Shown: positions 33,311 to 42,838, counted from the stretch's first letter. The stretch is 55,597 bases of DNA from Pseudomonas sp. (GCF_030150285.1 NZ_JASLGE010000095.1:1-55597), one strand, 5' to 3'. The notes: generated from the letters alone by a model not told the origin. Program-made: numbers and translations.

Positions 33311-34507
33311 ATGTCACTGACATCCCAACAGGTCCCGGTCATCCACAGTGATGCCGAGGCCCTGAGCGTAGCGCGTGAACTGGCCGCGCATTTCAAACGT
33401 GAAAGCGCTGTGCGTGACCGCGAGCGGCGCTTGCCCTTTGATGAACTCGAACTGTTTTCACACACCGGGCTGTGGGGCATTACGGTGCCCAAGGCCTACG
33501 GCGGCGCAGGCGTATCCAATGTCACCCTGGCTGAAGTGATAGCGTTGATTGCCGCGGCGGACGCGTCGCTGGGGCAAATCCCGCAAAACCATTTTTACGC
33601 CCTCGAAGTGCTGCGGGTGAATGGCTGCGAATCACAAAAACAGCGACTGTACGCCGACGTGTTGGCCGGGCAGCGATTCGGAAATGCACTGGCCGAACTC
33701 GGCACCAAGACCGCCCATGACCGCACCACGCATTTGGCCAAGGCCGAGCACGGTTACCGCATCACGGGGCGCAAGTTTTACGCCACGGGCGCGTTGTATG
33801 CCCAGCGCATCCCCACGTCGGTGGTGGATGACCACGGCGTGCAGCACCTGGCCTTTGTGCGCAGCGACAGCGAAGGCCTGCACGTGATTGATGACTGGAG
33901 CGGCTTTGGTCAGCGCACCACGGGCAGCGGGTCGGTGGTGTTCGATAACGTGTTTGTTGCCGCCGATGACGTGATCCCCTTTCAAACCGCCTTTGAACGC
34001 CCGACCCCGGTGGGACCGCTGGCGCAAATTCTGCACGCGGCCATCGACACCGGCATCGCCCGCGGGGCTTTTGCAGACGCGCTGCACTTTGTGCGCACCA
34101 AAACCCGGCCGTGGATCGACGCCACCACCGACATCGCCAGCGAAGACCCGCTCACCCTCAACAGTTTCGGCCACTTGAGCGTGCGCCTGAGCGCCGCCAA
34201 CGCCCTGCTGGAACGGGCTGGCGAGTTTCTCGACAGCGCCCAAACCCACACCACCGCCAATACGGTGGCCGCTGCATCCATTGCCGTGGCTGAAGCGCGC
34301 GCACTGAGCACGGAAATCGCTCTGGCAGCGGGCAGCACCTTGTTTGAACTGGCGGGCAGCCAGGCCACGCTGGCCGAACACGGCCTCGATCGCCACTGGC
34401 GCAACGCCCGCGTGCACACCCTGCACGACCCGGTGCGCTGGAAGTACCACGCCGTGGGCAATTACTACCTCAACGATGAAAACCCACCCCGGCGGGGGAC
34501 CCTCTGA
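33311..34507 (+). CDS. SfnB-family sulfur-acquisition flavoprotein, copy 2
   Basis: A 398-residue paralogue of the preceding gene with the same order of motifs: GITVPKAYGGAGVSNVTLAE, ADASLGQIPQNHFY, YRITGRKFYATGALYAQ, DDWSGFGQRTTGSGSV and the same RHWRNARVHTLHDPVRWKYHAVG end. GGAG lies 7 bases before the ATG. The stop shares one base with the next ATG (TGATG), coupling it to the monooxygenase. Two SfnB copies beside one class C monooxygenase suggest a two-step or two-substrate desulfurisation unit. Confidence 0.88.
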   Translation: MSLTSQQVPVIHSDAEALSVARELAAHFKRESAVRDRERRLPFDELELFSHTGLWGITVPKAYGGAGVSNVTLAEVIALIAAADASLGQIPQNHFYALEVLRVNGCESQKQRLYADVLAGQRFGNALAELGTKTAHDRTTHLAKAEHGYRITGRKFYATGALYAQRIPTSVVDDHGVQHLAFVRSDSEGLHVIDDWSGFGQRTTGSGSVVFDNVFVAADDVIPFQTAFERPTPVGPLAQILHAAIDTGIARGAFADALHFVRTKTRPWIDATTDIASEDPLTLNSFGHLSVRLSAANALLERAGEFLDSAQTHTTANTVAAASIAVAEARALSTEIALAAGSTLFELAGSQATLAEHGLDRHWRNARVHTLHDPVRWKYHAVGNYYLNDENPPRRGTL

Positions 34508-35868
34508 TGAGCAAAAAGAAAATCCTGATCAATGCCTTCAACATGAACTGCATCGGTCATATCAATCACGGGTTGTGGACTCATCCACAAGACACCTCCA
34601 CCCAGTTCAATACGCTGGAGTACTGGACCGAACTGGCCCAATTGCTGGAGCGCGGGCTGTTCGACGGGCTGTTTATCGCCGACATCGTGGGCGTGTACGA
34701 CGTGTATCAGAAGTCCATCGACGTGCCGCTCAAGGAGTCGATTCAACTTCCGGTCAACGACCCGTTGCTGCTGGTGTCCGCGATGGCGGCGGTGACCAGG
34801 CATCTCGGGTTTGGCCTGACCGCGAACCTGACCTACGAAGCGCCGTATCTGTTCGCGCGCCGTATGTCGACGCTCGATCACCTGACCCGTGGCCGCGTGG
34901 GCTGGAACATCGTCACCGGCTACCTGGACAGCGCCGCCAAGGCCATGGGCCTGACCGAACAGGTCGAACACGACCGTCGTTACGACCAGGCCGATGAATA
35001 CCTGGAGGTGCTGTACAAGCTGTGGGAAGGCAGTTGGGAAGACGACGCCGTGCTCAACGATCCGGTGCAACGCATCTATGCCCGGCCCGACAAAGTGCAC
35101 AAGGTCAAACACGCGGGCGAGTTTTATCAGGTGGAGGGCTACCACCTCTGCGAGCCATCGCCGCAGCGCACGCCCGTGCTGTTTCAGGCCGGCAGTTCTG
35201 AGCGCGGCCTGGCGTTTGCCGGGCGTCATGCCGAGTGTGTGTTTATCAGCGGTCAGACCAAAGCCGCAACCAAAGCACAAGTCGACAAGGTGCGCGCCAG
35301 CGCCGTAGCAGCCGGGCGCAACGCCGATGACATCAAGCTGTTTATGGGCATCAATGTGATCGTTGCGCCCACTGAAGCACACGCCCAGGCCAAGCGTGAC
35401 GAGTACCTGAGCTACGCCAGCGCCGAGGCCGGGGTGGCGCATTTTTCCAGCTCCACCGGCATCGACTTTGCCGACTATGCGTTGGACGAGCCTATCCAAC
35501 ACGTGAAAAGCAACGCCATTCAGTCGGCCACCAGCGTGCTGAAAAACAACGACTGGACACGCCGCAAATTGCTTGAGCAGCACGCTTTGGGCGGGCGCTA
35601 CATCACCTTGGTGGGGTCGCCGGAGCAGGTGGCCGACGAACTGGAGTCGTGGATAAACGAAACCGGCCTCGACGGCTTCAACCTGACCCGCATCGTCACG
35701 CCACAAAGCTATGTCGACTTTATCGACCTGGTGGTACCCGAGTTGCAACGCCGGGGTTCCTACAAGACGGCTTACGACAGCGGCAGCCTGCGGCAAAAAC
35801 TGTTTACCGACGGTGAGGCGCACTTGCCGCAACGCCATACCGGCGCGAACTACCGCCACACCGCATGA
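34507..35868 (+). CDS. Flavin-dependent monooxygenase, NtaA/SnaA/DszA type
   Basis: A 453-residue FMNH2-dependent group C (LLM) monooxygenase. The N-terminus KKILINAFNMNCIGHINHGLW, ARRMSTLDHLTRGRVGWNIVT, the YDQADEYLEVLYKLWEGSW region and PVLFQAGSSERGLAFAGRHA are hallmarks of the NtaA/SoxA/DszA branch, which cleaves C-N or C-S bonds in chelators, sulfones and dibenzothiophene products. In this operon an organosulfur substrate is likely. A separate flavin reductase is needed and none is encoded here. Confidence 0.9.
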   Translation: MSKKKILINAFNMNCIGHINHGLWTHPQDTSTQFNTLEYWTELAQLLERGLFDGLFIADIVGVYDVYQKSIDVPLKESIQLPVNDPLLLVSAMAAVTRHLGFGLTANLTYEAPYLFARRMSTLDHLTRGRVGWNIVTGYLDSAAKAMGLTEQVEHDRRYDQADEYLEVLYKLWEGSWEDDAVLNDPVQRIYARPDKVHKVKHAGEFYQVEGYHLCEPSPQRTPVLFQAGSSERGLAFAGRHAECVFISGQTKAATKAQVDKVRASAVAAGRNADDIKLFMGINVIVAPTEAHAQAKRDEYLSYASAEAGVAHFSSSTGIDFADYALDEPIQHVKSNAIQSATSVLKNNDWTRRKLLEQHALGGRYITLVGSPEQVADELESWINETGLDGFNLTRIVTPQSYVDFIDLVVPELQRRGSYKTAYDSGSLRQKLFTDGEAHLPQRHTGANYRHTA

Positions 35869-35870
35869 CC

Positions 35871-35918
35871 TGCTCGCGGTCTTTTAACGATCAAAAAATC
35901 GCGAGCACGCTCGCACCT
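35871..35918. repeat. Degenerate REP palindrome inside the sulfur operon
   Basis: Arms TGCTCGCG (35871-35878) and CGCGAGCA (35900-35907) enclose a degraded GTCTTTTAACGATC core. It lies between the monooxygenase and substrate-binding protein genes and may lower or stabilise distal expression. Confidence 0.65.
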
Positions 35919-35945
35919 AAACGTACGCATTCTGACTGGATATTA

Positions 35946-36755
35946 ATGATGAACAACAAACACTTTTCTCACCCAGTCAAAGCACTGGTTCTGGTCCTCG
36001 GGCTGTTCAGCGGCCTTGCCGTGGCTGGGGAAGCCCCGCTCAAGGTCGGCACCACGGCGGCCTTTGCCCCGGCCCTGGAAACCACGGTGGCTGAAGCCAA
36101 GAAGCAAGGGTTGGACGTCGAGCTGGTGGAGTTTACCGACTGGATCGCGCCCAATGTCAGCCTGGCCGCTGGCGACATCGACGTGAACTACTTCCAGCAC
36201 AAACCGTTTCTGGAAAACGCCAACGCGGCGGGCAAATGGAACCTTGAGCCTTACGCACCGGGCATCATCAACAACGTGGGGCTGTACTCCAAAAAGTACA
36301 AAAGCATTGAAGACTTGCCGGTGGGCGCAACCGTGGCCATCGCCAATGACCCGATCAACAGCGGCCGTGGCCTGCAGTTGCTGGCCAAGGCGGGCCTGAT
36401 CACCCTCAAGCCGGGCGTGGCGTACAAGGCCACCGAGGAAGACATCACCGCCAACCCCAAGAAAATCAAAATTTTGCAGGTTGAAGCGGTGCAACTGGTA
36501 CGCGCCTACGACGATGCCGACCTGGTGCAGGGCTACCCGCACTACATCCGCCTGGCCAAAACCTTTGATGCCGGTTCCGCGCTGCTGTTCGACGGCATCG
36601 ACCACCCGGAGTACGTCATTCAGTTTGTGATTGCACCCAAGAGCAAAGACGACCCGCGACTGGCCAAGTTCGTTGATATCTATCAGCACTCACCCGAAGT
36701 CCGCGCTTCGCTGGACAAGGCCTACGGCACTCTTTACCAACCTGGCTGGAACTGA
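35946..36755 (+). CDS. MetQ/NlpA-family substrate-binding protein
   Basis: A 269-residue methionine-type binding protein. The signal peptide ends FSGLAVAGEAPLKVG with no lipobox cysteine, so this member is predicted to be a free periplasmic protein rather than a lipoprotein as E. coli MetQ is. Motifs VGTTAAFAP, VELVEFTDWIAPNVSLAAGDIDVNYFQHKPFL and YAPGIINNVGLYSKKYKS match the family. Two adjacent ATG codons (35946 and 35949) are possible starts. The following ATPase gene starts 2 bases after its stop. In sulfur clusters such transporters can carry methionine or other sulfur compounds. Confidence 0.88.
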   Translation: MMNNKHFSHPVKALVLVLGLFSGLAVAGEAPLKVGTTAAFAPALETTVAEAKKQGLDVELVEFTDWIAPNVSLAAGDIDVNYFQHKPFLENANAAGKWNLEPYAPGIINNVGLYSKKYKSIEDLPVGATVAIANDPINSGRGLQLLAKAGLITLKPGVAYKATEEDITANPKKIKILQVEAVQLVRAYDDADLVQGYPHYIRLAKTFDAGSALLFDGIDHPEYVIQFVIAPKSKDDPRLAKFVDIYQHSPEVRASLDKAYGTLYQPGWN

Positions 36756-36757
36756 TC

Positions 36758-37879
36758 ATGAATGTGGCAATTGCTCGCGAGCGGCTCGACCAGCCGCAGC
36801 CCAGCGCGACCCACACCGAGCTGCACCCTGAACTGAGCAACGCCCATGTGCGCTTTATTGGCGTGGGTAAAACCTATAACGGCCGCCAGGGCCCGGTAGA
36901 TGCCCTGAAAGGCATCGAACTGGCGATTCTACGCGGGGAAATCTTCGGCATTATCGGCCGCAGCGGCGCGGGGAAATCGTCGCTGATCCGCACCATCAAC
37001 CGCCTGGAGCAACCCAGCAGCGGCCGGGTGCTGATTGATCAGGTGGACATTGGTGAGTTCGATGAGAACGCGCTGGTGGCTTTGCGCCGCCAAACCGGCA
37101 TGATTTTCCAGCACTTCAACCTGATGTCCGCCAAAACCGTGTGGCAGAACGTCGAGCTGCCGCTCAAGGTGGCGGGCGTTCCCAAGCTGCAACGCGAACA
37201 GAAAGTGCGCGAGTTGCTGGAACTGGTGGGCCTGCAAGGCAAACACACGGCCTACCCGGCGCAACTGTCGGGCGGGCAGAAACAGCGCGTGGGCATTGCC
37301 CGGGCGCTGGTTCACGACCCGGCCATTTTGCTCTGCGACGAGGCTACGTCGGCCCTCGACCCGGAGACCACGCAGTCCATCCTCGGTTTGCTGCGCGAGA
37401 TCAATCAGCGGCTGGGCCTGACCATCATCCTGATCACGCACGAGATGGCGGTGATCCGTGATATTTGCCACCGCGTGGTGGTGCTCGAACAAGGCCGCGT
37501 GGTGGAACAGGGGCCAGTATGGCAAGTGTTCGGCAACCCACAGCACGAGGTCAGCAAAACCCTGCTGGCACCGCTGCAAGACAGCCTGCCCGAAGCGCTG
37601 CAACACCGCATCACGGCCCTGCCATCGTCGTCGCAATCCAGCGTGATCCTGCGCCTGCGCTTTACCGGCAACCAAGCCCAGGAACCGGATCTGGGCGCAC
37701 TGTTTTCGGCGCTCGGCGGTCAGGTGCGACTGTTACACGGCGGCGTCGAACAGATTCAAGGGCATGCGCTGGGCCAGTTGCTACTCAGCGTCACCAGCAC
37801 GTCGCTGGGGGCCGACGAACTGCGCCAGCGCGCCGAACACTGGGCACAACAGGTCGAGGTGGTGGGCTATGGGGTTTGA
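36758..37879 (+). CDS. MetN-type ABC transporter ATPase
   Basis: A 373-residue ATPase. Walker A GRSGAGKSS (about 67-75), Q-loop MIFQHFNLMSAKTVWQNVELPL, signature LSGGQKQR, Walker B ILLCDEATSALDPETT, and H-loop ILITHEMAVIRD. The C-terminal 100 residues form a NIL-type domain, which in MetN senses cytosolic methionine and inhibits transport. It has a slightly longer N-terminus than E. coli MetN (343). It overlaps the permease gene by 11 bases. Confidence 0.9.
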   Translation: MNVAIARERLDQPQPSATHTELHPELSNAHVRFIGVGKTYNGRQGPVDALKGIELAILRGEIFGIIGRSGAGKSSLIRTINRLEQPSSGRVLIDQVDIGEFDENALVALRRQTGMIFQHFNLMSAKTVWQNVELPLKVAGVPKLQREQKVRELLELVGLQGKHTAYPAQLSGGQKQRVGIARALVHDPAILLCDEATSALDPETTQSILGLLREINQRLGLTIILITHEMAVIRDICHRVVVLEQGRVVEQGPVWQVFGNPQHEVSKTLLAPLQDSLPEALQHRITALPSSSQSSVILRLRFTGNQAQEPDLGALFSALGGQVRLLHGGVEQIQGHALGQLLLSVTSTSLGADELRQRAEHWAQQVEVVGYGV

Positions 37880-38513
37880 TCGTTTATGGCAGGGCGTGCT
37901 CGACACCTTTTTGATGGTGGGCGTGTCGTCGTTTATTGCCTTGATTGCAGGCATTCCGCTGGCAGTGATTCTGGTCACCAGCGACAAGGGCGGTATTTAT
38001 GAAGCCCCGGCGCTGAACAAGGCGCTGGGCGCGTTCGTCAACCTGTTCCGCTCGATTCCGTTTCTGATTTTGATGGTGGCGCTGATCCCGTTTACCCGCC
38101 TGATCGTGGGCACCACGTATGGCGTGTGGGCGGCCGTTGTACCGCTGACCATCGCCGCAACCCCGTTTTTTGCGCGCATTGCCGAAGTCAGCCTGCGGGA
38201 GGTGGATCACGGCCTGATCGAAGCCGCACAAGCCATGGGGTGCAAGCGCCATCACATCATCTGGCACGTGCTGCTGCCGGAAGCCTTGCCGGGCATCGTG
38301 GGCGGGTTCACCATCACCATCGTGACGATGATCAACTCATCCGCCATGGCCGGGGCCATTGGTGCGGGGGGCCTGGGGGACATTGCCTACCGCTACGGCT
38401 ACCAGCGCTTTGACACGCAGGTCATGCTGACCGTGATTGTGCTGCTGGTGATACTGGTCGCCCTGATTCAGCGCGGCGGTGACCGCCTGGCGCGCGTGCT
38501 GAACAAGCGCTGA
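37869..38513 (+). CDS. MetI-type ABC transporter permease
   Basis: A 214-residue inner-membrane permease with about five helices and the EAA loop EVDHGLIEAAQAMGCKRHHI. FLMVGVSSFIALIAGIPLAVIL and NLFRSIPFLILMVALIPFTRLIVGT are typical MetI helices. The ATG at 37869 lies inside the MetN-type gene, so the pair is translationally coupled. It is the last gene of the operon and converges on epsC. Confidence 0.9.
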   Translation: MGFDRLWQGVLDTFLMVGVSSFIALIAGIPLAVILVTSDKGGIYEAPALNKALGAFVNLFRSIPFLILMVALIPFTRLIVGTTYGVWAAVVPLTIAATPFFARIAEVSLREVDHGLIEAAQAMGCKRHHIIWHVLLPEALPGIVGGFTITIVTMINSSAMAGAIGAGGLGDIAYRYGYQRFDTQVMLTVIVLLVILVALIQRGGDRLARVLNKR

Positions 38514-38530
38514 ACCGTGACGTCGCCCGC

Positions 38531-38563
38531 CTCGCGCCTACCGACATACACCGTAGGCACGAG
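38531..38563. repeat. Short REP hairpin between the permease gene and epsC
   Basis: Arms CTCGCGCCTAC (38531-38541) and GTAGGCACGAG (38553-38563) pair with one mismatch. It lies in the convergent gap and may serve as a weak RNA barrier for both ends. Confidence 0.65.
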
Positions 38564-38577
38564 GGTGTGGCCATTGC

Positions 38578-39504
38578 TTACTTCTGCGTACCGTCGTCAT
38601 GCTGCAGGTTGGCCTGGGTCAGGTTGCAACCGGCCGGTACGCTGCGGGTCAGCCATACATTGCCGCCAATGGTCGAGCCCTTGCCAATGGTGATGCGCCC
38701 CAGAATCGTCGCGCCGGCATAAATCACCACATCGTCTTCAACAATCGGATGGCGCGGGTGACCTTTTTGTAGCTGGCCCGATTCGTCGGCCGGGAAGCGT
38801 TTGGCCCCCAGCGTTACCGCCTGGTAGATGCGCACACGCTCACCGATGACGGCAGTTTCTCCGATCACCACACCCGTGCCGTGGTCGATAAAGAAACTGC
38901 GGCCAATTTGCGCGCCGGGGTGAATGTCGATACCGGTGGCCGAGTGGGCAATTTCTGCGCTGATGCGAGCCAGCAACGGCAGCCCGGCGCGGTACAGGTG
39001 ATGCGCCAGCCGGTGGTGGATCACCGCCAGAATTCCCGGGTAGCACAGCAGCACCTCGTCCACGCTACGGGCGGCCGGGTCGCCGTGGTAGGCGGCCAGC
39101 ACATCCGTGTCGAGGATGCTGCGCAGGCTCGGCAGGGCCAGGGCGAAATCCTGGATCAGGTGCGTGGCTTGGGCATTCACATTGTCGTCGGTCAGGCCAC
39201 CTTGGCGCGCGGCATAACGCAGCTCCAAGCGGGCCTGGCACAGCAGGGCATTGAGCGCCACGTCGAGGGTGTGGCCCACGTAAAAGTCTTCGCTTTCTTC
39301 ACGCAGGTCGACCGGCCCCAGACGCATCGGAAACAGCGCGCCGCACAGGGCTTCCAGAATATCGGCCATGGCTGCACGCGACGGCAGTTCACGGCCGCCC
39401 AGTTCACCTCTGACGCGCCCGTTTTGCGTGCGCCACTGGTTACGTGCCGTGCGCAGTTGGCTGACGATGGTTTGCAATTGCCAAGGATTGGAACGATCAC
39501 TCAC
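38578..39504 (-). CDS. epsC: Serine O-acetyltransferase (EpsC type)
   Basis: Acetylates serine to O-acetylserine, the precursor that sulfide turns into cysteine. The 308-residue protein has an N-terminal helical domain and a C-terminal left-handed beta-helix of hexapeptide repeats: HSATGIDIHPGAQIGRSFFIDHGTGVVIG, TAVIGERVRIYQAVTLGA and GATILGRITIGKGSTIGGNVWL. The catalytic His lies in DHGTG. The start is GTG at 39504, with GGAG 8 bases upstream. It lacks the short cysteine-sensing tail typical of CysE. It is convergent with the sulfur operon, tying sulfur release to cysteine synthesis. Confidence 0.9.
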   Translation of the reverse strand: MSDRSNPWQLQTIVSQLRTARNQWRTQNGRVRGELGGRELPSRAAMADILEALCGALFPMRLGPVDLREESEDFYVGHTLDVALNALLCQARLELRYAARQGGLTDDNVNAQATHLIQDFALALPSLRSILDTDVLAAYHGDPAARSVDEVLLCYPGILAVIHHRLAHHLYRAGLPLLARISAEIAHSATGIDIHPGAQIGRSFFIDHGTGVVIGETAVIGERVRIYQAVTLGAKRFPADESGQLQKGHPRHPIVEDDVVIYAGATILGRITIGKGSTIGGNVWLTRSVPAGCNLTQANLQHDDGTQK

Positions 39505-39600
39505 AAGGAAAACTCCGCACGCTGGCGGCTGATTTGAACAGCCGCGAATGGGAAAATATCTTACGGTATGAACGCGTTTAAAGCGTAGTCAATTCCCGGT

Positions 39601-40983
39601 TTAACGCTGACGGCGACGGTAGGCCCACACGCCCACAATCAGCAGCACACACGCACCAAGAGCACCCAGCACAAGCGCGCTCAAGCCGTTATAACTCAGC
39701 AGCGGTTTCTCGATACGCACATAGCCGGGCTCGGCAAACAACGCGCGCATGGCGGCATTGGCCTGTTCCAGGCTGACGTCTGCCAGGCGTTGGGTCGGGT
39801 CAGCGAACAGGCCTTCATCGTAGTCACCCAACGCGCTCCAGTAATAGTCCGCCAGCGCGCTGTTGCCTTGCACGGCCCAGGCCTGACGCGTTATGGCGGC
39901 GTTCTTGAGCCGTGCAAAGGTCTGCGGGTCCAGGCCGTTCTTGAGCAACTGTGCCCTGAGCTGCGTCAGTAGCTGCTGCACTTCGCCCACGTCCTCGCGG
40001 GCAACGTCGGCGTTCAGGCTCATAAAACTGACGCCGCCAAACACCTCACGCTCCGACCACGGGCCGTAGGACACACCGTGCTTAAGCCGCAGCTCGCTGT
40101 ACAGCGCCCACTCCAGGTAATCGCGCACCAAGCGCCAGGTTTCATCGCTCATGCCTTCAATCAGCGGCTCCGGCAGCAGCCAGTGCACCCTGGCGGTCTC
40201 ACCCACCACACCACGCACCAACACGCGCTCAGCTTGGGCCGTGGCGGTGATTTGCGGCAAAGGCCTGTGTTCGTGGGGCTCAATCGGCTCCAGTGCCCCG
40301 TAAGCGCGCTCCAGGTAAGCCGGCAACAGGCGATCGAGGTCACCGACGATAATCAGCGTCATGTTATTGGGCACGTACCAGTCTTTGCGCACGGCATCGA
40401 GCTGCTCACGTGTCAGGTCTTGGACCTGCGCCCGCTCGGCACATTTAAGCCCCAGTTCCACGGCCAATTGATTGCTGGCGCTGTGGCCTAAATCCTGGCG
40501 GTCCAGCCAGCGCTGCAGGTGCGAATAATGGCCGCCGTCTTCGCGCTCAACGATGTGTTTGGCAGCGCTGATGCGCGGCTCGGTGAGTTCGGTACGGTTT
40601 AACAGGCTCAACAATAAATCGAGCACCTTACGCTGATTATTGGCCGGTGCTTCGATAACGAAGGTCGTGTCGGCAGCGCTGGTGTAAGCGTTCCACTCAC
40701 CGCCCAGCACTTGCATGCGGGCTTCCAGCCCCCCTTCGCCAGTGTCGTCGATACCGCTGAACAGCAGGTGTTCCAGCAGGTGCGGCAATTGTTGCTCATC
40801 GCAACTGAAGTCATCCAGCCCCACGCCCACCACCAGCCGGATAGCCACATGCCCACGCTCAGTGCCGGGCTTGAGGATCAGTTGCAGGCCATTGGGCAGT
40901 GAGTAGCCTTCAACGCGGTAACGATCAAGGGCAACGCTCTGGGCTGCGCTCAGCAGCAGGCAGATGAACAGCAGGCAACGCAT
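39601..40983 (-). CDS. M16-family metallopeptidase with C-terminal membrane anchor
   Basis: A 460-residue pitrilysin-family protein. A signal peptide (about 1-19) is followed by the inverted zinc motif HLLEH (68-72), with Glu-148 in IVEREDGG as the third ligand at the expected distance. A final hydrophobic helix (about 430-455, LVLGALGACVLLIVGVWAY) followed by RRRQR anchors it to the inner membrane, so the catalytic part faces the periplasm. One M16 half is present with the usual C-terminal M16 domain; partner-dependent M16B enzymes normally need a second gene, and none is adjacent. The substrate is unknown. Confidence 0.85.
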   Translation of the reverse strand: MRCLLFICLLLSAAQSVALDRYRVEGYSLPNGLQLILKPGTERGHVAIRLVVGVGLDDFSCDEQQLPHLLEHLLFSGIDDTGEGGLEARMQVLGGEWNAYTSAADTTFVIEAPANNQRKVLDLLLSLLNRTELTEPRISAAKHIVEREDGGHYSHLQRWLDRQDLGHSASNQLAVELGLKCAERAQVQDLTREQLDAVRKDWYVPNNMTLIIVGDLDRLLPAYLERAYGALEPIEPHEHRPLPQITATAQAERVLVRGVVGETARVHWLLPEPLIEGMSDETWRLVRDYLEWALYSELRLKHGVSYGPWSEREVFGGVSFMSLNADVAREDVGEVQQLLTQLRAQLLKNGLDPQTFARLKNAAITRQAWAVQGNSALADYYWSALGDYDEGLFADPTQRLADVSLEQANAAMRALFAEPGYVRIEKPLLSYNGLSALVLGALGACVLLIVGVWAYRRRQR

Positions 40984-41058
40984 AAAAAATCCCTGTATCC
41001 CTGAGTGCGTGCAGGTTAGCCGCTATTCACCAACTGACAACTGCGAGCGGTGCAACGT

Positions 41059-42717
41059 TCAAGGCGAATGCTGGGTATCGGGGTGGTCATCGAGGTCCAG
41101 CGCACCGGTGTCAGCGGTTTCCAGGACCACGTAGGCGCTGCTGCAAAACAAGGAGTTAAGCCGTTTCATGTCGGCGATCAGTTCCAGGTGCAGCGAACTG
41201 GTTTCGATGCTTTGCACCACTTTGCGCTGCAGGCGGCTGACGTGGGCATGCGCTAGGCGGCGCTCCTGTGCCCGAAAGCGGCGTTTTTCCCGCAACAGTT
41301 GCCGTGCACTGTTCGGGTCGGCGGTGAGAAAAACCGTCAGACCCAGGCGCAGGTTATCGATCAACTGGCGCTGCAGGCCCTCCAGTTCTTCGAGGCCGTC
41401 TTCGGAGAACTGCCGGCGTTTGGTGGTTTTCTGCTGCTGCACCTTGCGCAGCATGCGCTCGATCAAGTCACTGGCGAGTTTAAGGTTGATCGCCAGCTCT
41501 ATGATTTCAGCCCAGCGGCGGCTGTCATGCTCACTCAAGTCCTCCCGGGGCATCTGCGCCAAGTACAGTTTGACGGCGCTGTAGAGCACCTCCACTTCGT
41601 CGGTGAGGGTGCGCACTTCCTGAGTGAGCGCCGTGTGTTTGCCGCGCAGGACCTCCAGCATTTCCAGCAACATGGTGTCGATCAGGTCGCCAATGCGCAG
41701 GGTTTCTCGCACGGCATTAGCCAGCGCCAGGCTTGGGGTTTCGAGCGCGGCCGGGTCCAGATGCCGGGGCTTAACAACGCCGTTGGCGTGTTCACGCTCA
41801 GGCAATAACCAGGCACACAAGCGCCCCATGGCAGCGACCGTAGGCAGCATCAGAAAGCAGCGGAGGGTGTTGTAGAGCAAGTGAAAGCCGATCACCAATT
41901 CCTGAGCGCTGTAGGTGAGGCTGTCCATCCAGGCCACGAGCGGGTCGAGCACAGGAATGATCAACAGCAGGCCGATCAATTTGTACAGCAAGCTGCCGAG
42001 CGCCACCTGACGCCCCGGCGCGTTCTGCATGCTGGTGCTGAGAAAGGCCAGCACGCCGCTGCCGATGTTGGCACCAATCACCAGGCCAATCGCCACATGC
42101 AGGCTGATGACCCCAGCGCCAGCCAGCGTCGCGGTCAGCAGTACCGCCGCCAGGCTGGAGTAAGACACCATCGCAAACAGCGCACCGACCAAAGCATCGA
42201 GCAACAGGTCGCCGGTCAATGACGCAAAAATGACCTTCACCCCTTGAGCCTGGGTGATGGGCGACGCAGCTTCGACAATCAATTGCAGTGCCAGAATAAT
42301 CAGGCCAAGGCCAATGCCCACGCGACCCAGTTGCCCGGCACGGGTTTGCTTGCGCGACAAAAAGAAGATCACGCCGAGGAAAATCAGCAGCGGAGACAGC
42401 CACGACAGATCGAAGGTCAGCACCCGGGCCATCAAGGCCGTACCGACATCGGCACCCAGCATGGTGGCCAGCGCGGGCGTCAGCGTCATCAGGCCCTGGC
42501 CCACAAATGAGGTGACCAACATGGCCGTGGCATTGCTGCTTTGCACCATCGCCGTGACCACGATGCCCGCCACAAAGGCCAGCATGCGTTTGGACACATT
42601 TTGCCCAATGACCTGGCGCAGGTGGGAACCGAAGACCCGCAGAATACCGGTTCGCACGATATGCGTGCCCCAGATCAACAAGGCCACGGCGGAGAGCAGA
42701 TTAAGCAGGGTCAGCAT
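41059..42717 (-). CDS. Na/Pi cotransporter family protein with PhoU-like domain
   Basis: A 552-residue protein of the NptA/YjbB type. The N-terminal 310 residues contain two inverted Na_Pi_cotrans repeats with QSSNATAMLVTSFVGQGLM in the first and a matching SYSSLAAVLLTATLAGAGVI in the second. The C-terminal 200 residues form PhoU-like helical bundles. E. coli YjbB exports phosphate. The start is the ATG at 42717, with GGGAG 5 bases upstream. It lies in the same neighbourhood and orientation as phoB-phoR, which suits a role in phosphate balance, but a shared transcript is not shown. Confidence 0.88.
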   Translation of the reverse strand: MLTLLNLLSAVALLIWGTHIVRTGILRVFGSHLRQVIGQNVSKRMLAFVAGIVVTAMVQSSNATAMLVTSFVGQGLMTLTPALATMLGADVGTALMARVLTFDLSWLSPLLIFLGVIFFLSRKQTRAGQLGRVGIGLGLIILALQLIVEAASPITQAQGVKVIFASLTGDLLLDALVGALFAMVSYSSLAAVLLTATLAGAGVISLHVAIGLVIGANIGSGVLAFLSTSMQNAPGRQVALGSLLYKLIGLLLIIPVLDPLVAWMDSLTYSAQELVIGFHLLYNTLRCFLMLPTVAAMGRLCAWLLPEREHANGVVKPRHLDPAALETPSLALANAVRETLRIGDLIDTMLLEMLEVLRGKHTALTQEVRTLTDEVEVLYSAVKLYLAQMPREDLSEHDSRRWAEIIELAINLKLASDLIERMLRKVQQQKTTKRRQFSEDGLEELEGLQRQLIDNLRLGLTVFLTADPNSARQLLREKRRFRAQERRLAHAHVSRLQRKVVQSIETSSLHLELIADMKRLNSLFCSSAYVVLETADTGALDLDDHPDTQHSP

Positions 42718-42838
42718 GCAGGCTCCCTGTGACGGCGGCTTCAAAAAATCAAACAGCTGCGCAGCTTTCCTACAGACGTTTCTTAAGCTGTAGTCGGCTA
42801 ATGAGCAGAACGCCAGCATCGCATAGCGGGCGTCACGT

